Shown here: positions 35,928 to 44,540 of the stretch, in pieces
How positions within the stretch are numbered: the first letter of the stretch is position 1
Layout of the letters: every line of letters begins with the position of its first letter
Assembly (NCBI GenBank): GCA_963807865.1
Contig: CAWEDK010000034.1
Span: 287,033-351,032, forward strand
Source: VAZQ01 sp963807865
Lineage (GTDB): Bacteria > Pseudomonadota > Alphaproteobacteria > Rhizobiales > Xanthobacteraceae
Direction: 5' to 3'
DNA: 64,000 nt
Program-made: the position numbers and the translations under genes
The notes under the pieces: generated by a model
The model's input: the letters and a program-made list of their open reading frames with translations, nothing else
The model's database searches: none
What the model was told of the DNA's origin: nothing

Positions 35928-37124
35928 ATGGCTCGCCATTCAGCAGCCTTCAAACGTCCGCCGGCGCCGGTGCCCTCCGCGTCGCCGGCGGGCGGCATGG
36001 CGCGGGCGAGACGGCAGGCTGCTGTCGATCTTGCCAGCCCGGTGGACGCCGACGTGGCGGTCGATACCGCCCGCCGGCGCGGCCGCGGCGCCCAGTCGAA
36101 TGCGTCCGGCCGCTACGAGCCGGTCGCGCGGGTGACGATCGACGACGGCTGGCAGAATCTCGAGGAGTTGCCGGCGTTCAAGACCAGCGTGACGGTCGAT
36201 GCCACGCGCAAGATTATCACCCGCAACGACTCGCCCGATATCTCGTTCGACCGATCGATCAATCCGTATCGTGGCTGCGAGCACGGCTGCATCTACTGCT
36301 TCGCACGGCCGACCCACGCCTATCTGGGGCTGTCGCCGGGGCTCGATTTCGAGTCCAAGCTGTTCGTGAAGCCCGAGGCGGCCAAGCTGCTCGAACGCGA
36401 ACTGTCCGCGCCGGGCTACGTGCCGCGCACCATCGCGATCGGCACCAATACCGACCCCTACCAGCCGATCGAGCGCGAGTACCAGGTGATGCGCCGCATT
36501 CTGGAAGTGCTGGAGCGCTTCGGCCACCCGGTCGGCATCGTCACCAAGTCGGCGCTGGTGACGCGCGATATCGACATCTTGTCCCGGATGGCGAGCCGCA
36601 GGCTCGCCAAGGTCGCGCTTTCAGTGACGACGCTCGACCCCAAGCTGGCGCGCGTCATGGAGCCGCGCGCCGCCACTCCGGCGCGACGGCTCGACGCGCT
36701 ACGGCAACTGACCGAGGCCGGCATTCCGACGTCCGTCATGGTCGCGCCGGTGATCCCGGCGCTCAACGACAGCGAGATCGAGCGCATTCTCGACGCGGCC
36801 GCGGCGGTCGGCGTCAAGGAGGCCGGCTACGTGCTGCTGCGTCTGCCGCTGGAGGTGCGCGACCTGTTCCGCGAATGGTTGATGGCGAATTTCCCGGACC
36901 GCTACCGGCATGTCTTCAAGCTGGTCCGCGAAACCCGCGACGGCAAGGACTACGATTCGAGCTGGGGCAAGCGGCAGACCGGCACCGGCCCGATCGCCTG
37001 GATGATCGGCCGGCGCTTCGAGGTCGCCTGCGAGAAGCTCGGCTTCAACAAGGTCCGGACGAAACTCACGACCGAGAAGTTCACGCCGCCGCGCCAGGGG
37101 CCCGAACAGCTCGATCTTTTCTAA
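35928..37124 (+). CDS. PA0069-like radical SAM protein
   Basis: 398 residues. The radical SAM cluster motif CEHGCIYC (Cx3Cx2C) is at about residue 119, in PYRGCEHGCIYCFARPTHAY. It is followed by IAIGTNTDPYQPIEREY and VGIVTKSALVTRD, a pattern shared with spore-photoproduct-lyase-like SPL/PA0069 proteins. The N-terminal 60 residues are basic and poorly conserved. It lacks a spore context, so DNA repair by photoproduct lyase chemistry is not implied. Function is unknown. The nikR gene follows convergently 6 bases after its stop. Confidence 0.9.
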   Translation: MARHSAAFKRPPAPVPSASPAGGMARARRQAAVDLASPVDADVAVDTARRRGRGAQSNASGRYEPVARVTIDDGWQNLEELPAFKTSVTVDATRKIITRNDSPDISFDRSINPYRGCEHGCIYCFARPTHAYLGLSPGLDFESKLFVKPEAAKLLERELSAPGYVPRTIAIGTNTDPYQPIEREYQVMRRILEVLERFGHPVGIVTKSALVTRDIDILSRMASRRLAKVALSVTTLDPKLARVMEPRAATPARRLDALRQLTEAGIPTSVMVAPVIPALNDSEIERILDAAAAVGVKEAGYVLLRLPLEVRDLFREWLMANFPDRYRHVFKLVRETRDGKDYDSSWGKRQTGTGPIAWMIGRRFEVACEKLGFNKVRTKLTTEKFTPPRQGPEQLDLF

Positions 37125-37130
37125 GCCGTT

Positions 37131-37598
37131 TCAACGCGCCACGGCGGGCGGATGCCTGTGCCGGCGGATCGCCGGCTTGCTCCGGCGCGGCCGCGCCCCC
37201 TCGGTCGGCATCATCACCACGCGGCCGTGCCGCACGCCGCGCTCGGCGATCACGTGCTCGGCGAAATGCTGGACCGCGCCGGTCTTGCCCTTGAGCACCG
37301 TCACCTCCAGGCAACTGTCGTGATCGAGGTGAACGTGCAGGGATGACAACGACAGTTCGTGATGATCGTGGAAGGTTTCGGTCAGGCGGCGGGGAAGTTG
37401 CCGTGCGGCATGATCGTAGACGTAGACCAGCGCGGCGACGCAGTCGCGCTCGGCGTCGAGGCTCTCGGCGGCCTCGCGGATGCCCGCGCGGGCAAGGTCG
37501 CGGATGGCTTCCGAGCGGTTTTGATAGCCCCGGCTGGCGATGATGCGGTCAAGCTCCGCCATGAGGTCGTCGTCGATGGTGATGGTCACGCGCTGCAT
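37131..37598 (-). CDS. nikR: Nickel-responsive regulator NikR
   Basis: 155 residues. The N-terminal ribbon-helix-helix domain is MQRVTITIDDDLMAELDRII and RGYQNRSEAIRDLAR. The C-terminal ACT-like nickel domain has a His in FHDHHELS and the HVHLDHDSCLEV motif, matching the H-x-H and Cys ligands of E. coli NikR. The C-terminus is extended by about 25 Arg/His-rich residues, unusual for the family and possibly metal-binding. No nickel transporter or urease/hydrogenase gene is in the window, so its targets lie elsewhere. GGAGG lies beyond the start on the coding strand. Confidence 0.92.
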   Translation of the reverse strand: MQRVTITIDDDLMAELDRIIASRGYQNRSEAIRDLARAGIREAAESLDAERDCVAALVYVYDHAARQLPRRLTETFHDHHELSLSSLHVHLDHDSCLEVTVLKGKTGAVQHFAEHVIAERGVRHGRVVMMPTEGARPRRSKPAIRRHRHPPAVAR

Positions 37599-37701
37599 GG
37601 AGGTGCCCGCCGGTTTGGGAGGCGCTGCTGTCGCGCGCCCGAAATCCAGCATCGCGCGCGCGGACCGGGCGGTCCAGCCTGCGGCGGTTCTGACAAAAGC
37701 A

Positions 37702-37737
37702 GGCCCGCCCAGACGGAGTGAACGATCTGGGCGGGCC
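37702..37737. other. Strong GC hairpin upstream of nikR
   Basis: GGCCCGCCCAGA and TCTGGGCGGGCC form a perfect 12-bp stem with a 12-base loop. It lies in the divergent region between nikR and the acetyltransferase gene. Without a T-run it is not a classic terminator; it could be a leader attenuator or an old terminator. The rest of 37599-37987 shows nothing I can name. Confidence 0.5.
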
Positions 37738-37987
37738 GCCTTGAGACCGACGCGGGGGTGGATGGGGGCGCACGCGCCGATCGCAACTGCTGCGGAGCGG
37801 GGAAGACCCACAGCCGGTTTGATCTCTCGTGTATCTGCGCCGAGGCGGCTCTTGGCGGCCGCACTTCGATGTGTCGCATGAACCCGGAAGCAGGTTCACG
37901 GACCGCCCGTTGTTCTGCAATGGGCCATGCTCGTGGATGCCGTGCGCGCCCGCGGCAAAGCTGATAGGCTTATGCCTGTTGAAGAAA

Positions 37988-39121
37988 ATGCCATCTCACC
38001 TTGCCCATGCCCCGGCGCCGGTTGTCCGAGCGCGCATCGCCGAACGTGGCGACCTGGAGCCGCTGCTCGATCTCGAGCACCGCGTGTTCGCGACCGACCG
38101 GCTGTCGCGCCGCAGCCTGCGGCGGTTCCTCCAGTCGAAGACCGCGCAGGTGATCGTGGCGGACGAGGGCGGCCGGCTCGCCGGCGCGGCGGTCGTGCTG
38201 TTCCGTCCGGGGTCGTCGGTGGCGCGCCTCTACTCGATCGCGGCCGCCCCGCACCTCGCTGGCCGCGGCGTGGGGTCGATGCTGCTCGCGGCGGCCGAGG
38301 AGGCGGCGCTCGCGCGCGACTGCACCTCGATCCGGCTCGAAGTGCACGTGACCAACCATGCCGCCATCTCCCGCTATCGCAAGAGCGGCTACCGGGAGTT
38401 CGGGCGGCGCACCCGATATTACGATGACGGCGGCGACGCGTTGCGGTTCGAGAAGCGCCTGCAGCGGCGGCTGCCCGGCCTCGCGGCGCCGCCGCGCTAT
38501 TTCCACCAGACCACCGAATTCACCTGCGGGTCCGGCCTGCATCATGATGGCGCTGGCCTGGGCCGACCCGGCGTTCCAGCCGTCGCCGGCGCTCGAGTTC
38601 CAGCTCTGGCGCGAGGCCAGCACCATCTGCATGGAGGAGCGGGACCCGGCGGGTGCGAGCCGTTCGGACTGGCGGTGACGCTCAAGCGGCGCGGGCTCGA
38701 TCCGGAAATCTACGTCAGCCGTCGCGGTCCCTACTTTGTCGATACCGTCCGGGATCCGGACAAGCGCCGCGTCATGCGGCTGACACAAAGCGAGTTTCAT
38801 CGTGAAGCCGAGGCCAACGATATCCCCAGCCACCTGACTCCTGTGAGCGAATCAGTTCTGATGCGTGCATTCGACGCCGGGAGCGTGGCGATCGTCCTGG
38901 TTTCGGGATATCAGATGGTTCCCCGGGGAAGGCCGCACTGGATTTTCGCATTTGGCCGCGACGGGCGTCACGTCCTCATGCACGATCCGGCGGCCGTCAG
39001 AGACGATCAAGGGATGGCGTACGCGCCTGAGACCTACGCGGTGCCGTGGACCGCGTTCGAGCGCATGACCCGGGTGGGCGGCGATCGGCTCAGCGCGGCG
39101 GTCGTCGTCCGGAAAGGGTAA
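37988..39121 (+). CDS. GNAT acetyltransferase/peptidase C39-like fusion (two frame breaks)
   Basis: About 378 residues. The N-terminal GNAT domain (about 10-150) has LYSIAAAPHLAGRGVGSMLL and VHVTNHAAISRYRKSGYREF. The C-terminal C39-like papain-fold domain has the catalytic Cys in TTEFTCGPACIMMALAW and the His/Asp in PHWIFAFGRDGRHVLMHDPA. The C39 Cys segment between 38535 and 38652 is out of frame as sequenced: a +1 break near 38536 is reversed by a -1 break near 38652. The RimK-like gene begins 5 bases after the stop. This pair is a recognised gene neighbourhood predicted to make or trim peptide tags. The substrate is unknown. Confidence 0.85.
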   Translation: MPSHLAHAPAPVVRARIAERGDLEPLLDLEHRVFATDRLSRRSLRRFLQSKTAQVIVADEGGRLAGAAVVLFRPGSSVARLYSIAAAPHLAGRGVGSMLLAAAEEAALARDCTSIRLEVHVTNHAAISRYRKSGYREFGRRTRYYDDGGDALRFEKRLQRRLPGLAAPPRYFHQTTEFTCGSGLHHDGAGLGRPGVPAVAGARVPALARGQHHLHGGAGPGGCEPFGLAVTLKRRGLDPEIYVSRRGPYFVDTVRDPDKRRVMRLTQSEFHREAEANDIPSHLTPVSESVLMRAFDAGSVAIVLVSGYQMVPRGRPHWIFAFGRDGRHVLMHDPAAVRDDQGMAYAPETYAVPWTAFERMTRVGGDRLSAAVVVRKG

Positions 39122-39126
39122 GCAAG

Positions 39127-40591
39127 ATGACCGGCTGGGTCATTCTGGTCGACCAGCCCAAGGACTTCCCCAACGCCGACACGCCCCACAAGGTGATCAC
39201 GACGAGCGAGTATCTCGCGCGTCCGCGCCTGTTCGACATGGGCCGGCCGAAGCTCCTCAACCTGTCGCGCTCCTATGCCTACCAGTCGAAGGGCTACTAC
39301 GCCTCGCTGCTGGCGGAGGCGCGCGGCCACCGCGTCGTGCCGACCGTCGAGACCATGCTGGAGCTGCGCGAGGCCAAGCTCTACGAGCACGCGCTGCCGG
39401 AACTGGAGGACGAGCTCAACCGCTGCGCCCGCAAGGCGGATTTCCAGCCCGAGGGCGAGCTCAAGCTCCTGGTCTGCTTCGGCATCGCGCGCGATCCGCG
39501 ATTCGAGTTCTTCGGCCGGCTGCTGTTCGACTGGTTCCGCTGCCCGGCGCTCGAGGTCACGATCGAGCCCGGCCACTGGCTGTCGATCGACCGCATCCGG
39601 CCGCGCAACATCACCCGGCTGGCGAACGGCGAAGGCGAGTTCTTCCGCGAATCGCTGCACCACCACACCAAGCGCGAATGGCGCGATCCGAAGGCCCGCA
39701 CCGTCGCCAAATACGATCTTGCGGTGCTGCACGACCCGAACGAGAAGATGCCGCCGTCGTCGCCGGCGCCTCGATCAAGCATTTCGCGCGCATCGCCGAG
39801 AAGCTGTCGGTCGACGTCGAGCCGATCACCAAGCGCCAGCTCGCGGAGCTCGCCGAATACGACGGCCTGTTCATCCGCGAGACCACCTCGATCGACAATC
39901 ACACCTACCGCTTCGCGCGCCGCGCCTGGCAGGAGGGCATGCCGGTCATCGACGATCCGATCTCGATGATCCGCTGCACCAACAAGGTGTTCCTGATGGA
40001 GCTGCTCGGCTCGAACCAGGTGCCGACGCCGCCGACCGTGCTGCTGGCCGACAGCGGCGATCTGCCGAGGGCGATGGACGAGCTCGGCCTGCCGCTGGTG
40101 GTGAAGATTCCCGACGGCTCGTTCTCGCGCGGCGTCCACAAGGTCGGCACGCCGGAGGAGTTCCGCCGCATCGCCGACGAGCTGTTCGAGGAGACCGACC
40201 TCCTGCTGGCGCAGAAATTCCTGCCGACCGAGTTCGACTGGCGCGTCGGCGTGCTGGCCGGCGAGCCGCTGTTCGTCTGCCAGTACCGCATGGCGCGCGG
40301 CCACTGGCAGATCGTCAAGCATCGTGCCGGACGGCTCGTCGCGCGAGGGCGGCTTCCAAGACCTTCGATCTCGACCAGGCGCCGCGCGAGGTGATCGACA
40401 TCGCGGTGCGGGCCGCGAAGCCGATCGGCGACGGCTTCTACGGCGTCGACATCAAGCAGACCGACAACGGCTTCATCGTGATGGAAGTCAACGACAACCC
40501 CAACCTCGAGCACGGCATCGAGGATCAGGTCGGCAAGGACGAAGTCTGGACCCGGCTGCTGCGCTGGTTCATCGACCGCTTCGAGCAATAA
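39127..40591 (+). CDS. RimK-like ATP-grasp ligase with RLAN domain (three frame breaks)
   Basis: About 487 residues when repaired. The N-terminal RLAN-type domain (about 1-190) has VILVDQPKDFPNADTPHKVI, YLARPRLFDMGRPKLLNLSR and LLVCFGIARDPRF. The C-terminal ATP-grasp domain has KLSVDVEPITKRQLAELAEY, LPLVVKIPDGSFSRGVHKV (ATP-site lysines) and VMEVNDNPNLEHGIEDQVG (metal ligands). Breaks are near 39770, 40325 and 40360. RimK-type enzymes ligate amino acids, often glutamate, to a protein or peptide C-terminus. It is cotranscribed with the GNAT-C39 gene upstream. A convergent terminator-like hairpin separates it from glnII. Confidence 0.87.
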
Positions 40592-40656
40592 GGGCGGCGC
40601 GCTGAAGGACCGGCGGTCTGTGCGGGCGACCGAAAATCGGTCCGTCAAACGAAGAG

Positions 40657-40686
40657 GCGGGGGAGCACGGCCAAGAACTCCCCCGC
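40657..40686. terminator. Hairpin between rimK-like gene and glnII
   Basis: Stem GCGGGGGAG/CTCCCCCGC (9 bp, exact) with a 12-base loop lies between two convergent genes. It is probably a bidirectional terminator; the flanks lack a long T-tract. Confidence 0.6.
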
Positions 40687-40766
40687 GACACCGGCCACAT
40701 GGTACGATAAGCGCCGATGCCGAAAGTGTCGATGCGAGGCCGCGGAAGTCGCGGCGTTGTCTGAAC

Positions 40767-41809
40767 TCAGGCCGCCGCGCTGACCTGGGCGCCCGTCGGG
40801 ACGGATGCGACCGTCTTCAAGATCTGAGAAGCGATCTGGTACGGGTCGCCCTGCGAGTTCGGACGGCGATCTTCGAGATAACCTCTGTAGTTGTTTTTCA
40901 CGAAGCTGTGCGGCACGCGGATTGATGCGCCGCGGTCGGCCACGCCGTAGCTGAAGGCGTGGATCGACTGCGTCTCGTGCTTGCCGGTGAGCCGCATGTG
41001 ATTGTCCGGTCCATAGACCGCGATGTGATCCGCCCTCGCGGCTTCGAAGGCGGCCATCAGCTTCTCGAAGTAGTCCTTGCCGCCCGTCTCACGCAGATAG
41101 GTTGTGGAGAAGTTGGCGTGCATGCCGGAGCCGTTCCAGTCGGTGTCGCCGAGCGGCTTGCAGTGATATTCGATATCGATGCCGTACTTCTCGGTGAGCC
41201 GCTGCATCAGATAGCGGGCCATCCACATTTCGTCGGCGGCCTTCTTGGAGCCCTTGCCGAAGATCTGGAACTCCCACTGGCCCTTCGCCACCTCGGCGTT
41301 GATGCCTTCATGGTTGATGCCGGCGGCGAGGCACAGGTCGAGATGCTCCTCGACGATCTGGCGGGCGATCGAGCCGACGTTCTTGTAGCCGACGCCCGTG
41401 TAGTAGGGGCCCTGCGGCGCGGGATAGCCGGTGTCAGGGAAGCCGAGCGGGCGGCCGTCCTTATAGAAGAAATATTCCTGCTCGAAATCCGAACCAGGCG
41501 CCCTCATCGTCGAGGATGGTCGCGCGCTTGTTCGATGCGTGCGGGGTCATGCCGTCCGGCATCATGACCTCGCACATCACCAGCGCGCCGTTCGTGCGCG
41601 TAGCGTCCGGAAAGATGCGGACAGGCTTGAGAACGCAGTCCGAGCTTCTTCCTTCCGCCTGCATGGTCGAGCTTCCGTCAAAGCCCCACAGCGGAAGTTG
41701 CTCGAGCGGACGGAAAGCAATCGTATTCCTTGATCTGCGTTTTTCCACGAAGATTTGGTACCGGGGTGTACCCGTCGAGCCAAATGTATTCGAGCTTGTA
41801 CTTTGTCAT
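40767..41809 (-). CDS. glnII: Glutamine synthetase II, eukaryotic type (two frame breaks)
   Basis: GSII enzyme of rhizobia and actinobacteria, making glutamine from glutamate, ammonia and ATP. About 347 residues when repaired. Landmarks are MTKYKLEYIWLDGYTPVPNL at the start, LWGFDGSSTMQAEGRSSDC, FEQEYFFYKDGRPLGFP, AGINHEGINAEVAKGQWEFQ, GDTDWNGSGMHANFST, ADRGASIRVP and YLEDRRPNSQGDPYQI. Breaks lie near 41708 and 41489, both +1. The divergent small gene at 42288 resembles GstI, which in Rhizobium leguminosarum limits glnII translation under nitrogen excess. The 478-base gap between them carries the promoters. Confidence 0.93.
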
Positions 41810-42023
41810 TGCGGGTCTCTCATTGAGCTGATGACGCGAGGTGGGACGCCGTCCTGATCGTGCTCGGTCGGCTGACGGTCCGCTTGGACGTCAGCTGATG
41901 CGATCCCCGAAGCATTAAGTATGCCAGCCGTGGATTGGCCGGCGGCGAAACCGCCGGATCGGCTGCCGATGCAGTGTCCGGCCGCGGGGGCGTGTGCATG
42001 CACATTAAGCGCGACGGTGATTC

Positions 42024-42040
42024 TGCAAATAAAATCGCCA
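42024..42040 (-). promoter_or_regulatory. Sigma-54-like sequence facing glnII (weak)
   Basis: On the minus strand TGGCGATTTTATTTGCA has the GG and GC blocks of a -24/-12 promoter, but 11 instead of 10 bases separate them. glnII promoters in rhizobia depend on NtrC and sigma-54. The nearby dyad TGTGCATGCACA (41993-42004) loosely resembles an enhancer site. The extra base makes this only a candidate. The rest of the 41810-42287 gap is AT-richer than the flanks and has no other gene that I can see. Confidence 0.3.
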
Positions 42041-42287
42041 TTCGATCGGCATCGCTCACGCGTTGCCATGACGCGGCGAATACCGCCAAGCGACGTCGTA
42101 CGGATTTGCTGACAAAAGATGCAGAAATTGAATTGCCTATAGTATGTTCAGTCTGCATTTTTATTTGAGGCAAATGCACATTCGTCGTTCAAATACTCTC
42201 CGAAAGCATTATGTGTGTTCGACGTAGCAAGTCGAAGCAAAGAGATGTCGAGCGCGATCGCGCGCAGCATTCGGAGATGAGGCGACC

Positions 42288-42482
42288 ATGACCACCAGCC
42301 AAACCGGAACGGCCACGATCTACCAGTTTCCCAAGGGCGGGCGTGCCGCGCTGGCGAGCCGCCGCGACGACGCAAAGCACGTCGTAGAGTTTGCGCAGGC
42401 TCATGCCGCCAATGTCGCGATCGGCGACTGCTGGTATCACGAAGAGGCCATCCGCGAAGCCGACCGTCCGCGTAAGAACTGA
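42288..42482 (+). CDS. gstI: DUF2735/GstI-like small protein
   Basis: 64 residues. The pattern TATIYQFPKGGRAALASRRD and GDCWYHEEAIREADRP fits the small DUF2735-type proteins found beside glnII. The best-known member is GstI, a glutamine synthetase translational inhibitor divergently encoded from glnII in Rhizobium leguminosarum. The divergent position here matches. GGAG lies upstream of the ATG (GGAGATGAGGCGACC). A strong intrinsic terminator follows at 42534. The role is inferred from position and family; I cannot show inhibition from sequence. Confidence 0.8.
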   Translation: MTTSQTGTATIYQFPKGGRAALASRRDDAKHVVEFAQAHAANVAIGDCWYHEEAIREADRPRKN

Positions 42483-42533
42483 CGGCGCATGTTCGGCCCC
42501 CGCCCGCCGGGTGGTGGAAGCCGTAACCAAATG

Positions 42534-42567
42534 AAGGCGGCGCGGTTGGACCGCGTCGCCTTTTTTG
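42534..42567 (+). terminator. Intrinsic terminator after gstI
   Basis: AAGGCGGCGCGGT pairs with ACCGCGTCGCCTT across a TGG loop and is followed by a run of T residues. This is the clearest rho-independent terminator in the window and makes gstI a short monocistronic transcript. Confidence 0.88.
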
Positions 42568-42612
42568 TTTGTTTGCGTCAAGCTGCTCCGGCAGGCGGTC
42601 GCGGAGCGATCC

Positions 42613-43173
42613 ATGGGCACGAAAACCGAAGTTTCCGATACGACGCGCTACTGCGTCTTTGAGACTGCGATCGGTCATTGCGGCGTCGCCTGGAGTGCGC
42701 GCGGCTTGATGCGGGTGCAGCTCCCGGAAGGCGATCGAGACGCCACCGAGAAGCGGCTCGCTGCGCGTAGCGCCGGGGTACGCAGCGACAATTCGCCGCC
42801 GCTCATCGCCCGGCTCGTCGATGACATCCGCCGGTATGCGCTCGGCACGAAAGTGGATTTCACATCCGCTGCTCTGGATCTGACGGAGATCGATGACGTT
42901 TGCCGGAGCGTCTATGACGCGGCCCGCGCACTCGGCTGGGGCCAGACTGCAACCTACGGCGAGATCGCGCGCAGTCTCGGCATGGCGGACCCGCGCGACG
43001 TCGGGCAGGCCTTGTCGCGCAATCCCATCCCGATCATCATTCCGTGCCATCGGGTCGTCGCGAGCGGCGGCAAGCTTGGCGGGTTCTCGGCTTATGGCGG
43101 CACGCTGACGAAAGAACGGCTGCTGGCCTTGGAGGGCGTGGGCACCGACATGCCGCGGCTTCCGGGGCTCTAA
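42613..43173 (+). CDS. ogt: Methylated-DNA-protein cysteine methyltransferase
   Basis: 186 residues. It repairs O6-alkylguanine by irreversible transfer to its own Cys. The active-site motif PCHRVV is in IPIIIPCHRVVASGGKLGGF. The helix-turn-helix is TATYGEIARSLGMADPRDVG and the Asn hinge is LSRNPIP. There is no Ada N-terminal metal-Cys domain, so this is the constitutive Ogt type. The start at 42613 is favoured by GGAG and a normal N-terminus. An in-frame start 48 bases upstream lies in the terminator region. The monooxygenase gene starts 19 bases after its stop. Confidence 0.92.
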   Translation: MGTKTEVSDTTRYCVFETAIGHCGVAWSARGLMRVQLPEGDRDATEKRLAARSAGVRSDNSPPLIARLVDDIRRYALGTKVDFTSAALDLTEIDDVCRSVYDAARALGWGQTATYGEIARSLGMADPRDVGQALSRNPIPIIIPCHRVVASGGKLGGFSAYGGTLTKERLLALEGVGTDMPRLPGL

Positions 43174-43192
43174 CAAGAGTGGGGGAAACGAC

Positions 43193-44320
43193 ATGCTCAC
43201 GCGCGCCGATCAATTGCGCGAGGCCAGGAATCCGCTGTACGGCCCGCGCAAGCTCAAGCTCGGCACTTTCTCCAGCAACCTGAGCGGCGGCTGCGCGATC
43301 TCCAAGATCGACGGCGTGCTCAAAGCCGATTGGCCGAGCACGCTCGCGCTCGCCACCATGGCAGACGAGATGGAGTTCGAGGCGCTGGTGCCGGTCGGGC
43401 GCTGGAAGGGTTTCGGCGGCGTCACCAACTTCAACGGCGCGGGCTTTGAGTCGTTCACCTGGGCGGCCGGCATCGGCGCATCGACGAAATACTCCGGCGT
43501 GTTCGCCACCTCGCATGTGCCGACCATGCACCCGGTGATGGCGGCGAAGCAGGCGACGACGATCGATCACGTCACTGGCGGCCGCTTCAGCCTCAACGTC
43601 GTCACCGGCTGGTATCGCCCCGAGATCGAGATGTTCGGCGAGCCGCAGATGGAGCACGACGAGCGCTACGACCGCGCGGTCGAATGGCTCGACGTCATCA
43701 AGCAGCTCTGGACCCGCGAGGAGGAGTTCGATTTCGACGGCCGCTACTACACCATCAAGAAGGGCTGGCTCGCGCCCAAGCCGGTGCAGAAGCCGCATCC
43801 GGTGGTGATGAATGCCGGCGGCTCGGAGAAGGGCCGGCACTATGCGGCGAAGCATTGCGACGTCGCCTTCACGGTGCTGGCCTCGCACAAGCTCGAGGAC
43901 ATGACCGAGCAGGTGTCGCGCTATCGGCGGCTTGCGCGGGAAGAATACGGCCGCGAAATCCAGGTCTGGACCAACGCCTATATCGTGCAGGGCGAGACCG
44001 AGAAGGCCGCGCGCGACTTCTTCAACCACTACGTCCACGCGCAAGGCGACTGGGAGGCGGTCGATAATCTCGTCACCATGCTGGGCATCAACGCGCAGAG
44101 CCTGCCGCCCGGCGTCGAGCAGCAGTTGAAGGAGCACTTCATCGCCGGCTGGGGCGGATTTCCGCTGGTCGGTAATCGCGAACAGGTGGTGGATGGGCTC
44201 GCGCTGTTGTCGAAGGCCGGCTTCGACGGCGTCGTGTTGTCCTGGGCGCGCTATGTCGAAGAGATGCGCGAATTCCAGACCGAGACCCTGCCGCTTCTGG
44301 TGCAGGCGGGGTTGCGCTGA
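43193..44320 (+). CDS. LLM-class flavin-dependent monooxygenase
   Basis: 375-residue luciferase-like TIM-barrel enzyme using reduced FMN and O2. Features are ALVPVGRWKGFGG, the family block FATSHVPTMHPVMAAKQATT with GGRFSLNVVTGWYRPEIEMF, and GRYYTIKKGWLAPKPVQ. It resembles the RutA/SsuD branch (pyrimidine or alkanesulfonate oxygenases). No partner reductase is adjacent. GTGGGGGA precedes the ATG. The substrate is unknown, and a role in sulfur- or nitrogen-source use is only family-based inference. It follows ogt closely on the same strand, probably cotranscribed. Confidence 0.88.
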   Translation: MLTRADQLREARNPLYGPRKLKLGTFSSNLSGGCAISKIDGVLKADWPSTLALATMADEMEFEALVPVGRWKGFGGVTNFNGAGFESFTWAAGIGASTKYSGVFATSHVPTMHPVMAAKQATTIDHVTGGRFSLNVVTGWYRPEIEMFGEPQMEHDERYDRAVEWLDVIKQLWTREEEFDFDGRYYTIKKGWLAPKPVQKPHPVVMNAGGSEKGRHYAAKHCDVAFTVLASHKLEDMTEQVSRYRRLAREEYGREIQVWTNAYIVQGETEKAARDFFNHYVHAQGDWEAVDNLVTMLGINAQSLPPGVEQQLKEHFIAGWGGFPLVGNREQVVDGLALLSKAGFDGVVLSWARYVEEMREFQTETLPLLVQAGLR

Positions 44321-44324
44321 CCTT

Positions 44325-44371
44325 GGTCACCAGCCCAAGAGGGCTGATTTGGCCACCGACCCAAGAGGGGG
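44325..44371. repeat. Two-copy direct repeat before the MHYT gene
   Basis: GGTCACCAGCCCAAGAGGG and GGCCACCGACCCAAGAGGG are spaced 26 bases apart. An AT-rich stretch to 44480 follows and probably holds the promoter of the MHYT-GGDEF-EAL gene. The remaining leader to 44540 has no other recognisable feature. Confidence 0.5.
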
Positions 44372-44540
44372 GGCGCTCTCCACAATAATTTATCAAGTAA
44401 AATCAGATGATTACGAAGTTTTCGGCTAGCGCTCATTAATTTCGTCTATGATAGATTAATTCTAAAGAGGTACCTTAAGAGCAAGAAAGCACGGCAGCTA
44501 TTTTGGTTGCCCGTTTTGACCCGACAAATCGCGGCCCGAT

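Noticed and set aside
35928..37124. Spore photoproduct lyase
   Set aside because: The radical SAM motif and general pattern match, but the organism is not a spore former and the PA0069-type family has no proven lyase activity.
37829..37987. Longer N-terminus for the GNAT-C39 protein
   Set aside because: The upstream part is Pro/Cys/Arg-rich, has no similarity to GNAT N-termini and runs into intergenic sequence. ATG 37988 gives a normal domain start.
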